A DNA stretch of 64,000 nt from Bradyrhizobium sp. LTSP849 (GTDB lineage: Bacteria > Pseudomonadota > Alphaproteobacteria > Rhizobiales > Xanthobacteraceae). A program made the translations under genes and the position numbers. Positions within the stretch are counted from its first letter, which is position 1. The number at the start of each line of letters is the position of its first letter. Positions 44,258 through 52,916 of this stretch are shown piece after piece. The DNA is taken from positions 275,150-339,149 of the forward strand of contig NZ_JYMR01000012.1 of NCBI RefSeq assembly GCF_000938255.1, written 5' to 3'. The notes below the pieces were generated by a model. It saw nothing but the letters and a program-made list of their open reading frames with translations. It was not told where the DNA came from and searched no databases.

Positions 44258-46051
44258 TCACGCCCCCAGATAGGCAGCGATGACGCGCTGGTCCCGGCGG
44301 ACTTCTTCCGGATGACCGGTCATCAGACCCTGCCCACGGTCAAGAACGACGACCTTATCGACGCAATTCATGACCAGGTCCATGTCGTGTTCGACGAGCA
44401 GGACCGACATGCCTGCCCGCTTGAGACGATGGAGCAAGGTAACGAGCTTGAGCTTTTCGCCCGTACGCAAGCCGGCGGCGGGCTCGTCCAGCAGAAGCAG
44501 TCGCGGCCGGCTGATCAGCGCGCGTGCGACTTCCACCAGCCTGGCCTGCCCCATCGCCAGCCGCGCAGCGGGTTCATGGGCAAGTCCGTCCAGTTCGACG
44601 ATCTCGAGCGCGCGCCAAGCCTTCGCGAAGGTCGCAGCCTCCTCGGCCTGGTCCAGGCCGAACATGCCGGCGATCATGCCGGACCGCCCCTGCGCATAGG
44701 CGCCGAACGCGACGTTCTCGAGAACCGTCCGTTCCGGAACGATACGCACGTGCTGGAAGGTGCGGGACACGCCGCGGTGGACGAGATCGGAAACCCGTGA
44801 CGGCGGCGGCGCTCCCATGAGAAGCACGGTTCCCTCGGACGGTGCGGTCAGACCCGTCGCGATGTTGAACGTCGTGGATTTGCCCGCACCGTTAGGGCCG
44901 ATGAGACCGACGATCTGATCGGCGCCGACAGAAAACGACACGTCGCGCAACGCCGTCAGGCCGCCGAACTTCTTCCCTATTCCGTTGATTGACAGGAGAT
45001 CGTTGCCGTCCGCCCCTCGCTTGGACGGCGTGAGTTCGATGTTGCGAGCGGGTCTGGACGTCGAGAACACCGGCCAGAGACGATGCAGCGCGGACCAGAT
45101 GCCGCCCGGCCATCTCAGCAGGACTCCGATCAGCACGACGCCGAACACGATCATCTCGACGTTCCCGGAAAGTCCAAGCATGCGTGCGACAGTGTTCTGC
45201 AGGAACATTTCGAGTCCGGCGACGGCGGACGCGCCGAGCACGGCGCCGAATGGGTGCGACATCCCGCCGAAGATGCATGCGATCAGAAGATTGATGCTCG
45301 AGGTCAGGCCAAAGGGCGCCGGGCTGATGAACTTGAAGTAGAAGGCGTAAAGCCCTCCGGACAAACCCGCCAAGGTGGCCGCCACGACGAACACCAGAAG
45401 CCGCAGGCGCGTGGCGTTCACGCCGAACACTTCCGCCATCTCGATGTCAGTCTTCAACGCCGCGATGGCACGGCCGGTCCGGGTGTTGAGCAGCCGCGAG
45501 AATCCCCCGGCGGCAACCGCCACGATCGACCAGACCACGATCGCAAACGCGCGATCGTCCACCAGTTCGAAACGACCAATCGACAACGGGGGGATCTGCC
45601 CGAGTCCAGAGGCGCCGCCCGTCATGGGACCGGCGGCCACGATCGCGGCGCTGCACGCCATGCCCATCGCGAGCGTCGCGAGCGGCAAGAAGTGTCCCTT
45701 CAATCTCAAGGTGATCCCACCCACGATCACTCCGCAGACTGCAGACGCGGCAACGCCGACGAGCAGCGCGAAAATCGCGGGAAAGCCGTGATCACGGGCG
45801 AGTATCGCGGAAACGTAGGCGCCGACGGCCATGAACGCCGCCTGGCCCAGCGAGACCTGTCCCGAGATCAGCAGCAGAGTCAGGCCCATCGCGGCAACGG
45901 CCGAGAGCCCCACCGTCACCAGAAGAGTGACGTTGTACTGAGGAGCGAAAATGGCGATGGCGGAGGCCATGACGATCAACCCGACAGCGACCGCGATCGA
46001 AGCGACGTTCGGCGTACGCCATGAACCTCGCGCCTTGGACGGGAACGACAT
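44258..46051 (-). CDS. Fused HAAT permease-ATPase (LivM-LivG)
   Basis: A 597-residue fusion. Residues 1-300 are a LivM permease (LLISGQVSLGQAAFMAVGAYVSA; loop TDIEMAEVFGVNATRLR). After a 40-residue linker, a LivG ATPase follows: GPNGAGKSTTF, GVSRTFQHVRIV, LAMGQARLVEVAR and LLLDEPAAGL. Such fusions are known in proteobacterial HAAT systems. ATG 46051 was preferred to TTG 46057. A GTGA/ATG junction couples it to livF, and livH lies 2 bases upstream. Confidence 0.94.
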   Translation of the reverse strand: MSFPSKARGSWRTPNVASIAVAVGLIVMASAIAIFAPQYNVTLLVTVGLSAVAAMGLTLLLISGQVSLGQAAFMAVGAYVSAILARDHGFPAIFALLVGVAASAVCGVIVGGITLRLKGHFLPLATLAMGMACSAAIVAAGPMTGGASGLGQIPPLSIGRFELVDDRAFAIVVWSIVAVAAGGFSRLLNTRTGRAIAALKTDIEMAEVFGVNATRLRLLVFVVAATLAGLSGGLYAFYFKFISPAPFGLTSSINLLIACIFGGMSHPFGAVLGASAVAGLEMFLQNTVARMLGLSGNVEMIVFGVVLIGVLLRWPGGIWSALHRLWPVFSTSRPARNIELTPSKRGADGNDLLSINGIGKKFGGLTALRDVSFSVGADQIVGLIGPNGAGKSTTFNIATGLTAPSEGTVLLMGAPPPSRVSDLVHRGVSRTFQHVRIVPERTVLENVAFGAYAQGRSGMIAGMFGLDQAEEAATFAKAWRALEIVELDGLAHEPAARLAMGQARLVEVARALISRPRLLLLDEPAAGLRTGEKLKLVTLLHRLKRAGMSVLLVEHDMDLVMNCVDKVVVLDRGQGLMTGHPEEVRRDQRVIAAYLGA

Positions 46052-46053
46052 GC

Positions 46054-47082
46054 TCAATGCCCATGCGTTTCGGGAGGGCGCACCGCGTTCCGCCAGAGCA
46101 GGATCGGTATCACCATCAGGTAGACGACGACGTCACGGTACGCGCTGACCTGGTACGCGGAAAAGGACTCGGTCAGTCCCACCAGCAGCACGCCGACCAG
46201 CGCGGTCGGATATTCAACGATTCCGCCAAGGGCCGCGGCAACGAAGCCCTTCAGGCCGATCGGAAGACCCATGTCGTAGTTCGCCGTGATGAGTGGCGCC
46301 AACAGGAGGCCCGACAGCGCGCTGAAACCGGCGCCGATGGCGAAACTCAACTGGCCAGCGATGCTGACCGGGATGCCGCAAAGCTGCGCACCGGTCCGGT
46401 TGACGGCCGTGGCCTGCAGGGCCTGGCCGGTCAACGTCCTCTCGGAGAAGAGATAGAGCGCGATCATCGCGACCAACGACGACGCGCAAATCCATAGGCT
46501 CTGATAGGTGACGAAGACGGGACCGAGTCCAACGCCCCCGTCGACCGCCGGAGGAACGGACCTCGGTTCCGCGCCCCAGATCACCACCGCCGTCCCGTGA
46601 AGCACCATGTAAACGCCGACGCTGACGATCAGCAGCACGATCGGCGAGGCGTCGGAAACCGGCTCCACCGTCAGACGATAAATCAGCGTGCCAAGCGAAG
46701 CGGTCGCCACAAGCGATGCGAGAACTGCGAGCCAATAGGATCCCGGCAGGAGATTGGCGAGCCACGCTGTCGCGAGCACGATGAGGATCCACAGCGCCCG
46801 CGAAAGGACGATGCGCATCCTCATTGTGCCCGTCAGACGCTGCTCAGCGACGTCCCTCAGCGCGAACGCGGCCAGGCCGGCGGCCACGAGTGCGCTCAGC
46901 ACGCTGAACGTACCCGACAGCGCACTCGCGAAAGAGAGCGCTCCCAGCGTCACGTACTCGCCTTGCGCAATGTTGACCACGCGCGTCACCGTGTAGATCA
47001 CGATGAGGCTGAGTGCGAGGAGCCCGTAGACGGCGCCGTTCGTGATGCCGTCTGCGACCAGAAAGAGCAGCGTGTCAAGCAA
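46054..47082 (-). CDS. livH: HAAT-type ABC transporter permease (LivH type)
   Basis: A 342-residue membrane protein, LivH core DGITNGAVYGLLALSLIVIYTVTRVVNIAQGEYVTLGA. It appears to start at TTG 47082, 3 bases after the binding-protein stop, with GAGGA 8 bases before; the overlapping ATG is out of frame. An internal region (about 75-110) is unusually Arg-rich and variable between membrane helices. Confidence 0.91.
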   Translation of the reverse strand: MLDTLLFLVADGITNGAVYGLLALSLIVIYTVTRVVNIAQGEYVTLGALSFASALSGTFSVLSALVAAGLAAFALRDVAEQRLTGTMRMRIVLSRALWILIVLATAWLANLLPGSYWLAVLASLVATASLGTLIYRLTVEPVSDASPIVLLIVSVGVYMVLHGTAVVIWGAEPRSVPPAVDGGVGLGPVFVTYQSLWICASSLVAMIALYLFSERTLTGQALQATAVNRTGAQLCGIPVSIAGQLSFAIGAGFSALSGLLLAPLITANYDMGLPIGLKGFVAAALGGIVEYPTALVGVLLVGLTESFSAYQVSAYRDVVVYLMVIPILLWRNAVRPPETHGH

Positions 47083-47085
47083 CGG

Positions 47086-48288
47086 TCATTCCTCGATCAG
47101 GACGAACTTGCCGCCCTTGATTTGCGAAAGGAAGGTCGAGCGCTTGTCGAGACCCAGATGATCAGTCGGCGTGATGTTGAAGATACCGTTCACGCCAGGC
47201 CATTCCTTGGTGTGCTCCATGGCGTCCTTGATCGCGACGCGCGTCGCGGCGAGATCGTCGACCTTCGCTCCGGAAGCGGTCGCGCGCTGATAGGCGTCGA
47301 CGGCCAGCATCATCGCGTCCCAGGACTGGCCGGCGAAGAGGTCCACCTTCCCCTTCCCGTAAGCGCCGTCGTACAGCTCGGCGAACTTCGCGAGCACCCG
47401 GCGAAGTGGATTGTCTTTCTTGATCTGATCGTAGACGTTCAGCGCGCCGACGCCGACGATCGCACCCTCGACGTTGGCCTTGCCGATGTCGACGAACGCG
47501 TTGATCGACGAACCGCCCCCATGATAGATCGGCCCGGTGTAACCGACCCGCTTCAACGCTTCATGGGCGAGGTCGGCCGACGGCGGAATGGCGTGGATAT
47601 ATGCCGCGTCCAGCCCGGCCTGTTTCAGGCGCAGCGCCTGGGGTGTGAAGTTGGTGTCTTGACGTGCAAAGCGCTCGGTCGCGACCAGCTCGACGCCGGT
47701 ATCCTTGGCAACGTTCTGAAGCTCCTTCAGTCCGCCCTCGCCGTAGGCATCCTCCAGACCGAAGAATCCGATCTTCTTGATGCCTTGACGCTTCATGTAG
47801 TCCAGCGTGCGCTGGAGCATCAGCTTGTCCGACGTCGGCGTCTTAAAGGTGAACGGCCGCGCGCTCGCCGGCTCGACGATAGACAGCGACGAAGCCATCG
47901 AGATCATCGTGACCTTGGCGGCGCTTACCGTGTCGATGATGGCCATGGAGCCCGGCGTGGTCGTGCAGCAGACGACGACGTGCGCCTTGTCCTCTTCGAT
48001 CGCCTTGCGCGTGAGGCTGACCGACTTGGTGGGATCGGAACCGTCGTCGTATGAAATGACCTTGATCTTGAAAGGCAGATCGGTCCGGCTCGACCAGGTC
48101 TTGTCGAACAGCTCGACCGCGTTGCGCTCCGGTGCACCGAGCGCCGACGCGGGCCCCGTCACGGCGATGATCGCGGCGATGCGCAGTTCGGGCTTGTCCT
48201 GCGCCATCGCCGCGCTCGATATGGATACAGCGGCCAGTAACGCCGACACGCCGGGTGCGATGAACCCGCGCTTCATGGTCGTTCTCAT
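47086..48288 (-). CDS. livK: ABC transporter substrate-binding protein (LivK-like)
   Basis: A 400-residue periplasmic protein. The signal peptide ends AMA|QDK near residue 30. The mature start is LRIAAIIAVTGPASALGAPERNAVEL, and the fold segment HVVVCCTTTPGSMAIID is characteristic. The start ATG follows GAGGGATAC. It is the first gene of the leftward unit; its promoter region holds a GTATC-N4-GATAC palindrome and is shared with the divergent flavin-reductase gene. Confidence 0.93.
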   Translation of the reverse strand: MRTTMKRGFIAPGVSALLAAVSISSAAMAQDKPELRIAAIIAVTGPASALGAPERNAVELFDKTWSSRTDLPFKIKVISYDDGSDPTKSVSLTRKAIEEDKAHVVVCCTTTPGSMAIIDTVSAAKVTMISMASSLSIVEPASARPFTFKTPTSDKLMLQRTLDYMKRQGIKKIGFFGLEDAYGEGGLKELQNVAKDTGVELVATERFARQDTNFTPQALRLKQAGLDAAYIHAIPPSADLAHEALKRVGYTGPIYHGGGSSINAFVDIGKANVEGAIVGVGALNVYDQIKKDNPLRRVLAKFAELYDGAYGKGKVDLFAGQSWDAMMLAVDAYQRATASGAKVDDLAATRVAIKDAMEHTKEWPGVNGIFNITPTDHLGLDKRSTFLSQIKGGKFVLIEE

Positions 48289-48346
48289 GTATCCCTCACT
48301 GTTGCCATTGCCGACGAGATCGTGGCACCGCCGCGCCGCGGGTGCT

Positions 48347-48360
48347 GTATCTGCGGATAC
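48347..48360. promoter_or_regulatory. GTATC-N4-GATAC palindrome, site B
   Basis: GTATCTGCGGATAC lies in the 166-base divergent region between the binding-protein gene (leftward) and flavin-reductase gene (rightward). Read on the minus strand it continues GATACAGCA exactly as site C does, extending the match beyond the palindrome. Confidence 0.65.
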
Positions 48361-48454
48361 ATCCGCGATTTTGTGCTGCTGGATACAGCCGGCGCCGGCT
48401 TCGGAGCGGTAGATCCCGATCTACTGAACAGACCAATAGAGGGAGAGCCGCGGC

Positions 48455-48979
48455 ATGAATGGATGCACTGCTCAGGATTTTCGGACATTATTCCGCAGAC
48501 TGACCACCGGTGTGACTTTGATCGCGGTCGCGGGAGAAGCGGGACCCATTGGCATGACTGTGAACTCGCTCACTCCGGTGAGCCTCGATCCGCCACTGCT
48601 GCTGTTTTGTGCATCGCTGACCAGCGCGACGGCAAAGAGGATCGCCGCAGTCGGGGCGTTCTCCGTCAATGTACTATCGGCGGACCAACAGGACGTCTCC
48701 ATGCATCACGCCGGTCGACCTCTGCCGGAGCCGACATGGCGCTGGCGGGAAAGCGAATGCATACCGTGGATCGAGGGAGCGAACGCGACGTTTCGCTGCC
48801 GGCTCCTCGCGGAACATCCCGGAGGCGATCACCGCATCCTCGTAGGCGGCATCGACGAGATGTTTGGCCCCGCTACCGCGACGACGCCGCTGCTCTACCA
48901 CGGCGGCAAGTACGCACGCCTGCCCTACAACGAAATCGATCCATACGAGCGCATCGACGAATTCTGGTGGACCGGCTGA
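48455..48979 (+). CDS. Flavin reductase (FMN/FAD, two-component monooxygenase partner)
   Basis: A 174-residue flavin-reductase-like domain protein: FRRLTTGVTLIAV, GMTVNSLTPVSLDPPLLLFCASLTS, FSVNVLSADQQ and a terminal FWW. It supplies reduced flavin by NAD(P)H oxidation. The monooxygenase encoded at 49763-50983 is the expected partner. It is divergent from the transporter operon and convergent, with a 7-base gap, to the Crp-family gene. Confidence 0.93.
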   Translation: MNGCTAQDFRTLFRRLTTGVTLIAVAGEAGPIGMTVNSLTPVSLDPPLLLFCASLTSATAKRIAAVGAFSVNVLSADQQDVSMHHAGRPLPEPTWRWRESECIPWIEGANATFRCRLLAEHPGGDHRILVGGIDEMFGPATATTPLLYHGGKYARLPYNEIDPYERIDEFWWTG

Positions 48980-48986
48980 TATCGTT

Positions 48987-49646
48987 TCAGGCGTCGAGAT
49001 CCTTGGCCAGGATCGTGTAACCATCCTCGACGGACAGCATCCCCTTGTCGCGCAGCCGACCGAGCGTCCGTGTGACAGTCACGCGTGAGGTCCCGGTCAT
49101 CGACGCGATCTGTTCGTGAGTGAGATGCGTCAAAATCTTCCGGCCCCGTTCGTGATCGACAGCGAACATCCTGCTCAACCGGCTGAGCAGTTCGAGTATA
49201 CGCTCTTCGGGATCGTTGGAGACGAGGTGCTCCAGCCGCAGCGCAAGAATCCGTTGCTTGAGACTGGTCAACCTCAGCAAGGCCAGCGCGAATTCAGGAT
49301 CTTCCCGCATCAGCCCCTCGAGGCGCGCGGTATCGAATTCGAGAGCTTCGGTCGCCTCGACGGCGACTGCCGACGAGAACCTGGGCAATCCGTCGAAGGC
49401 AGCGCCCTCCCCGCACAGGGCGTTCGGCCCCATGTTTTCCAGCACTAATTCGGTGCCATCCCGTCTGAAGATCGATACTTGAACCAGGCCCGATTTCACG
49501 AAGTAGAAGCACCTGTTGACCTCATCCTGCCGATACAGTTGCTCACCTTCGGCAAATCGACGCAGCCGCACTTTCCCTTCGAACGATTGCAGTTTGGCCG
49601 CGAGCGCATCCGTCATGCGCCAAGTCGCGGCGGGCTTCTTCGCCAT
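48987..49646 (-). CDS. Crp/Fnr-family transcriptional regulator
   Basis: A 219-residue regulator. The cyclic-nucleotide-binding fold is at 25-140 (RFAEGEQLYRQDEVNRCFYFVKSGLVQV, GEGAAFDG) and the winged helix at 160-219 has LTHEQIASMTGTSRVTVTRTLGRLRDKG. The recognition helix reads SRVTVTRTL, with Val where Crp and Fnr proteins usually have Glu. No N-terminal Cys cluster is present, so it is not an oxygen-sensing Fnr. ATG 49646 follows GGAGGGG. A GTATC-N4-GATAC palindrome 42 bases upstream suggests autoregulation. Confidence 0.93.
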   Translation of the reverse strand: MAKKPAATWRMTDALAAKLQSFEGKVRLRRFAEGEQLYRQDEVNRCFYFVKSGLVQVSIFRRDGTELVLENMGPNALCGEGAAFDGLPRFSSAVAVEATEALEFDTARLEGLMREDPEFALALLRLTSLKQRILALRLEHLVSNDPEERILELLSRLSRMFAVDHERGRKILTHLTHEQIASMTGTSRVTVTRTLGRLRDKGMLSVEDGYTILAKDLDA

Positions 49647-49687
49647 TCGTGCCCCTCCGCTGATTCCTCGAAAGGAACGACCAACAC

Positions 49688-49701
49688 GTATCCGGCGATA
49701 C
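49688..49701. promoter_or_regulatory. GTATC-N4-GATAC palindrome, site C
   Basis: GTATCCGGCGATAC lies between the divergent Crp-family gene (42 bases away) and flavin monooxygenase gene (61 bases away), so one site could control both. Its right flank AGCA matches site B read on the opposite strand. Confidence 0.65.
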
Positions 49702-49762
49702 AGCAAAGATGCCGCCCCCGCGATACTCCGTTCGAATGATAGCGCGAGAGGAGGCAATCGCA

Positions 49763-50983
49763 ATGGGCTTGGCTCAGCGGACCACAGTCCCCACTTCGAT
49801 GGAAGCCGGGGCCGAAAAAGTGCTCGAACGAACGGCCGAACTCGTACCGTGGCTGAGCGAGCAGGCCGCGCGGGTCGAAGAGGCGCGGCGGATACCGGAC
49901 GATGTGGCGGAACGCCTTTTCGAGACCGGGCTTTTCAAGCTGATGCGCCCTACGCGCTTCGGCGGCTTTGGTGTCTCTCCCCGCTTTGCCTGGGAAGCGA
50001 CTTTCAACGTCGCATTCGGTTGCTCATCGTCCGCCTGGCTCGCGGGACTGACAAGCGCCAACATCATCATGCTCGGCAAGTTCTCTGCCGACGCCCAACG
50101 GGAGATCTTCGCTCCCGGCGTATCGCCGATCGTCCCCATGCTGACGGGCGGCGTCGGCCAGGACATCGAGATCGAACCGGTCGAGGGCGGCATCGTCCTG
50201 GGTGGCCGGTGGCGTTATGCGTCTGGTGTGGACATTTCGGATTGGCTTGGCCTCCTGGTCAACATTCCGGGTTCCGGCGAGGTACCGGCCCCTCATGTAG
50301 TCCTCGTTCCCCAATCCGAATTCGCGATCGACCACACCAGCTGGCGCGTGATGGGCATGCGGGGCACCGGCAGCAAGAACATCGCCCTCAGCAAGGCGTT
50401 TATCCCGTCACATCGCTTCCTGAGTTGGGCAGAACTGCAGGCAGGCAACAAGCATCCGACCTGCCCAAACACTGAGCCGGTTTACGAGTTTCCCTTGAAC
50501 ACAGCCAACGCGATGTCGGTTCTTGCTCCGACGCTTGGCGTTGCCAACGCATGCAGCGATGAATGCATCAAGATCATTCGAGGCCGCGTCAGTTCCGGCA
50601 ATCAGCAAGCCCAGATCAACGACAAGATCGCGCAGGTGGACGCCGGCAGCAGCGCAGCGACCATGAGCCTTCTCCGCGATTTCCTGATTTCTGAAACGGC
50701 CGCGATCGAAAACCGGATACTTCAAGGCGGCCCCCTCACTCACGAGGAGCGTGGACTGAGCCGCGCAAAGGTCGCGATCGCTTCCCGCCAGGCGCTGAGC
50801 TCGGCGCAACGGTTGTTCACCGCGCTGGGCGGCTCACTGCTGCCGGAGGGTACTCGGATCGAGCGTCTTTTCAGGGATATCCACGCGATGAGCTCACATT
50901 TTCTGCTGCAGCCCGAGCCCATCGCCGAAGCCTATGGCCGTCTACTGCTCGGCCTCGAACTAACTCCCGGAACCCGGCTCTAA
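49763..50983 (+). CDS. Flavin-dependent monooxygenase, acyl-CoA-dehydrogenase fold (HsaA/group D type)
   Basis: A 406-residue protein. N-terminal helices with RRIPDDVAERLFETGLFKLMRPTRFGG, then FGCSSSAWLAGL, a central GMRGTGSKNIAL and the C-terminal FTALGGSLLPEGTRIERLFRDIHAM identify the group D oxygenases that use reduced flavin from a separate reductase. The catalytic Glu of acyl-CoA dehydrogenases is not evident. ATG 49763 has GAGAGGAGG upstream. It should hydroxylate an aromatic or heteroaromatic substrate together with the reductase at 48455. Confidence 0.9.
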   Translation: MGLAQRTTVPTSMEAGAEKVLERTAELVPWLSEQAARVEEARRIPDDVAERLFETGLFKLMRPTRFGGFGVSPRFAWEATFNVAFGCSSSAWLAGLTSANIIMLGKFSADAQREIFAPGVSPIVPMLTGGVGQDIEIEPVEGGIVLGGRWRYASGVDISDWLGLLVNIPGSGEVPAPHVVLVPQSEFAIDHTSWRVMGMRGTGSKNIALSKAFIPSHRFLSWAELQAGNKHPTCPNTEPVYEFPLNTANAMSVLAPTLGVANACSDECIKIIRGRVSSGNQQAQINDKIAQVDAGSSAATMSLLRDFLISETAAIENRILQGGPLTHEERGLSRAKVAIASRQALSSAQRLFTALGGSLLPEGTRIERLFRDIHAMSSHFLLQPEPIAEAYGRLLLGLELTPGTRL

Positions 50984-51006
50984 CATTCGTAACCAAGGGA
51001 TCTCGC

Positions 51007-51426
51007 ATGACAAAAACGACCTATGCCTCCAAGAACCCGATCTTCACCGCTGCAGCCGGTGGGACTATTTTCGACAAGTTTCAGTATTCCTCTGCGGTGA
51101 AAGCCGCAGGCCTCATCTTTGTCGCTGGTCAAATCGGACTCAATGCCGACGGCTCGATGCCCGAAAAGCCCGAGCAGCAGTTCGTCAACGCGTTCGAACG
51201 TCTCAAGCTGGTTCTCGAAGAAGCCGGTGGCCAGATGAGCGACCTGGTCGAGCTCGTTTCCTATCATGTCGGCTTGAATACCAATAACCATCTGGCCGAT
51301 TTCATGAAGGTCAAGGAGAAGTATGTGCCGGCGCCGTTCCCGACATGGACCATTCTGGGCATCGCGGGCCTGGCCCGTCCGGGCCTAATCATCGAGATCA
51401 AAGCGGTCGCAGCGGCGAAGAACTGA
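51007..51426 (+). CDS. RidA/YjgF-family protein lacking the catalytic Arg
   Basis: A 139-residue Rid-fold protein: AAGLIFVAGQIGLNADGSM, EQQFVNAFERLKLVLEEAGG and EIKAVAAA at the end. The PxARxxx segment that supplies the active Arg in RidA is replaced here by PFPTWTILG, so deaminase activity of the usual kind is unlikely. Such members often accompany oxygenases and act on ring-cleavage or hydroxylated intermediates. It begins 23 bases after the monooxygenase stop, probably the same transcript. Confidence 0.88.
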   Translation: MTKTTYASKNPIFTAAAGGTIFDKFQYSSAVKAAGLIFVAGQIGLNADGSMPEKPEQQFVNAFERLKLVLEEAGGQMSDLVELVSYHVGLNTNNHLADFMKVKEKYVPAPFPTWTILGIAGLARPGLIIEIKAVAAAKN

Positions 51427-51450
51427 ACGTTATCCGTTTCTCCCAGACTA

Positions 51451-51475
51451 GGTTGGGGCCATAGCGGCCCCCACC
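51451..51475 (+). terminator. Intrinsic terminator after the monooxygenase-RidA transcript
   Basis: A 10-bp stem with one mismatch (GGTTGGGGCC with GGCCCCCACC) around ATAGC, followed by GCTCTTTC, 25 bases after the RidA stop. Confidence 0.6.
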
Positions 51476-51698
51476 GCTCTTTCAAAGCAGCCGATGATTT
51501 TCCCACAATCGACGTCGCCCGCGAAGCGCGCAATCTCACGATCAGCCAAACGCCGTCGCAAGCCGAAATTTGTACCCCAGCGAGAACTCCGTTCGGGAAC
51601 CAGCGTCAGTCCTACCGCGCCCCCGAATGAACTCAGCACCGACAGCGTTCCCGAGGTGGCTTGCCGACCGAGATCACACCACGCGAAGCGGTGCGGAG

Positions 51699-51857
51699 CT
51701 AGCCAGAGCAGGTTGACGCATTCTGTTCATTCGCTTTAGAGACGAAGCGGCTCTTAAGCTGCTCAATTTCATTCATTGCTTCAGCAAGTTGGGCCTCACG
51801 CATTGCGAGCAGCCGCCGAAGTGTGCGAACTTCTTCGTCCGTTGAATGAGAATCCAT
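51699..51857 (-). CDS. Putative 52-residue coiled-coil small protein
   Basis: A short frame starting ATG at 51857 with GGAGAG seven bases before it. The product is hydrophilic and helical: DEEVRTLRRLLAMREAQLAEAM then NEIEQLKSRF, with heptad-spaced Leu/Met/Ile. No known family is recognised. It stands alone between the RidA terminator and the thioesterase gene. A good ribosome site and a coherent coiled coil support it; its size keeps it uncertain. Confidence 0.5.
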   Translation of the reverse strand: MDSHSTDEEVRTLRRLLAMREAQLAEAMNEIEQLKSRFVSKANEQNASTCSG

Positions 51858-52069
51858 GTGCGTCTCTCCGAGGCGATAAATTTGTCCTACGACTGTTCGG
51901 CGGCGGCCTTAGAGCCATGCCGGGAACTAATCCTGCCATTCGCCGACGTAACCATCAGCTCAAGAATCTGCTGTCACTATAAGCGGCCCTCGTCCCGCAG
52001 GTTGCGGTTGACCAATGTGCGTCTGAGGGGTCTAAATTGTAGGCTCATATCTCCTCTCTCAATATTGCA

Positions 52070-52813
52070 ATGCTTAGTCCCTGGATAGAATTTCGTTCGA
52101 AACGCCACGACGCGCAGGCGCGTGTTTTATGTGTCCCCTATGCCGGAGGGAGTGCACAAGTTTACCACATGCTGGCACGCAGTATGCCCGAAAACATCGA
52201 GGTTGGCGCGGTCCAGTTACCGGGACGCTGGGATCGTAGACGGGAACCCCTGTTGACCAGGGTTAGTGAAGCATCCCGGAATTTGGCCGACGAAATAACA
52301 CGCCTGTCGCCGATGCCTTACGTCCTGTTCGGTTATAGCCTTGGAGGGCTTATTGCTTTCGAAACGGCGCGTATCCTGGCGCAAGATCCAAGGCTGCAGC
52401 AACCGCGAGCCTTGATAGTAGCAGCAACTGAAGCACCGGCGGAGAAGCCGGGCCGCCCGCACTTGCACACCCTTCCTGATGCCGAATTTATCAAGAAGCA
52501 AATCGGTCGGTATCCCGGCGGTATCTCTCCGGCTGTTCTTGCTGAAACAGACCTGATGGAGATGCTGTTGCCCATACTCAAGGCCGACATGAAAATGTAC
52601 GAAACGTACCAGTACTTGCCTGCACCGGCACTTGCTTGTCCCATTTACGCAATGGCCGGAGACCACGACCCTGTATGCACGCCATCTGCAATGGCTGGCT
52701 GGGAAAAAGAAACGAGTGGGTCGTTTGCTACCGAAACTGTCGCAGGAAATCACTTCTTCATCAATAACGCAGTCGACCGCGTGCGTGCGACGATCTTGAA
52801 AGCTCTGGAATAA
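52070..52813 (+). CDS. Type II thioesterase (TesA/GrsT-like alpha/beta hydrolase)
   Basis: A 247-residue enzyme: VPYAGGSAQVYHML, QLPGRWDRRREP, nucleophile FGYSLGGLIAFE (Ser about 90), Asp in AGDHDPVC and His in GNHFFINN. It belongs to the class that removes wrong acyl groups from NRPS/PKS carrier proteins. No NRPS/PKS gene is in the window, so it may serve one elsewhere or release an acyl thioester made by the neighbouring CoA ligase. The gene looks lower in GC than its left-hand neighbours. Confidence 0.9.
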   Translation: MLSPWIEFRSKRHDAQARVLCVPYAGGSAQVYHMLARSMPENIEVGAVQLPGRWDRRREPLLTRVSEASRNLADEITRLSPMPYVLFGYSLGGLIAFETARILAQDPRLQQPRALIVAATEAPAEKPGRPHLHTLPDAEFIKKQIGRYPGGISPAVLAETDLMEMLLPILKADMKMYETYQYLPAPALACPIYAMAGDHDPVCTPSAMAGWEKETSGSFATETVAGNHFFINNAVDRVRATILKALE

Positions 52814-52916
52814 CGGACCTGTGCCAGACGACGCTTCACGCATATCCTGTTCGCATCGCCAGCCTGGCTTAAGAAGCGCCGCCTTTGTCGCTTAGAGACG
52901 ATCGAGAGCGTTGCTT

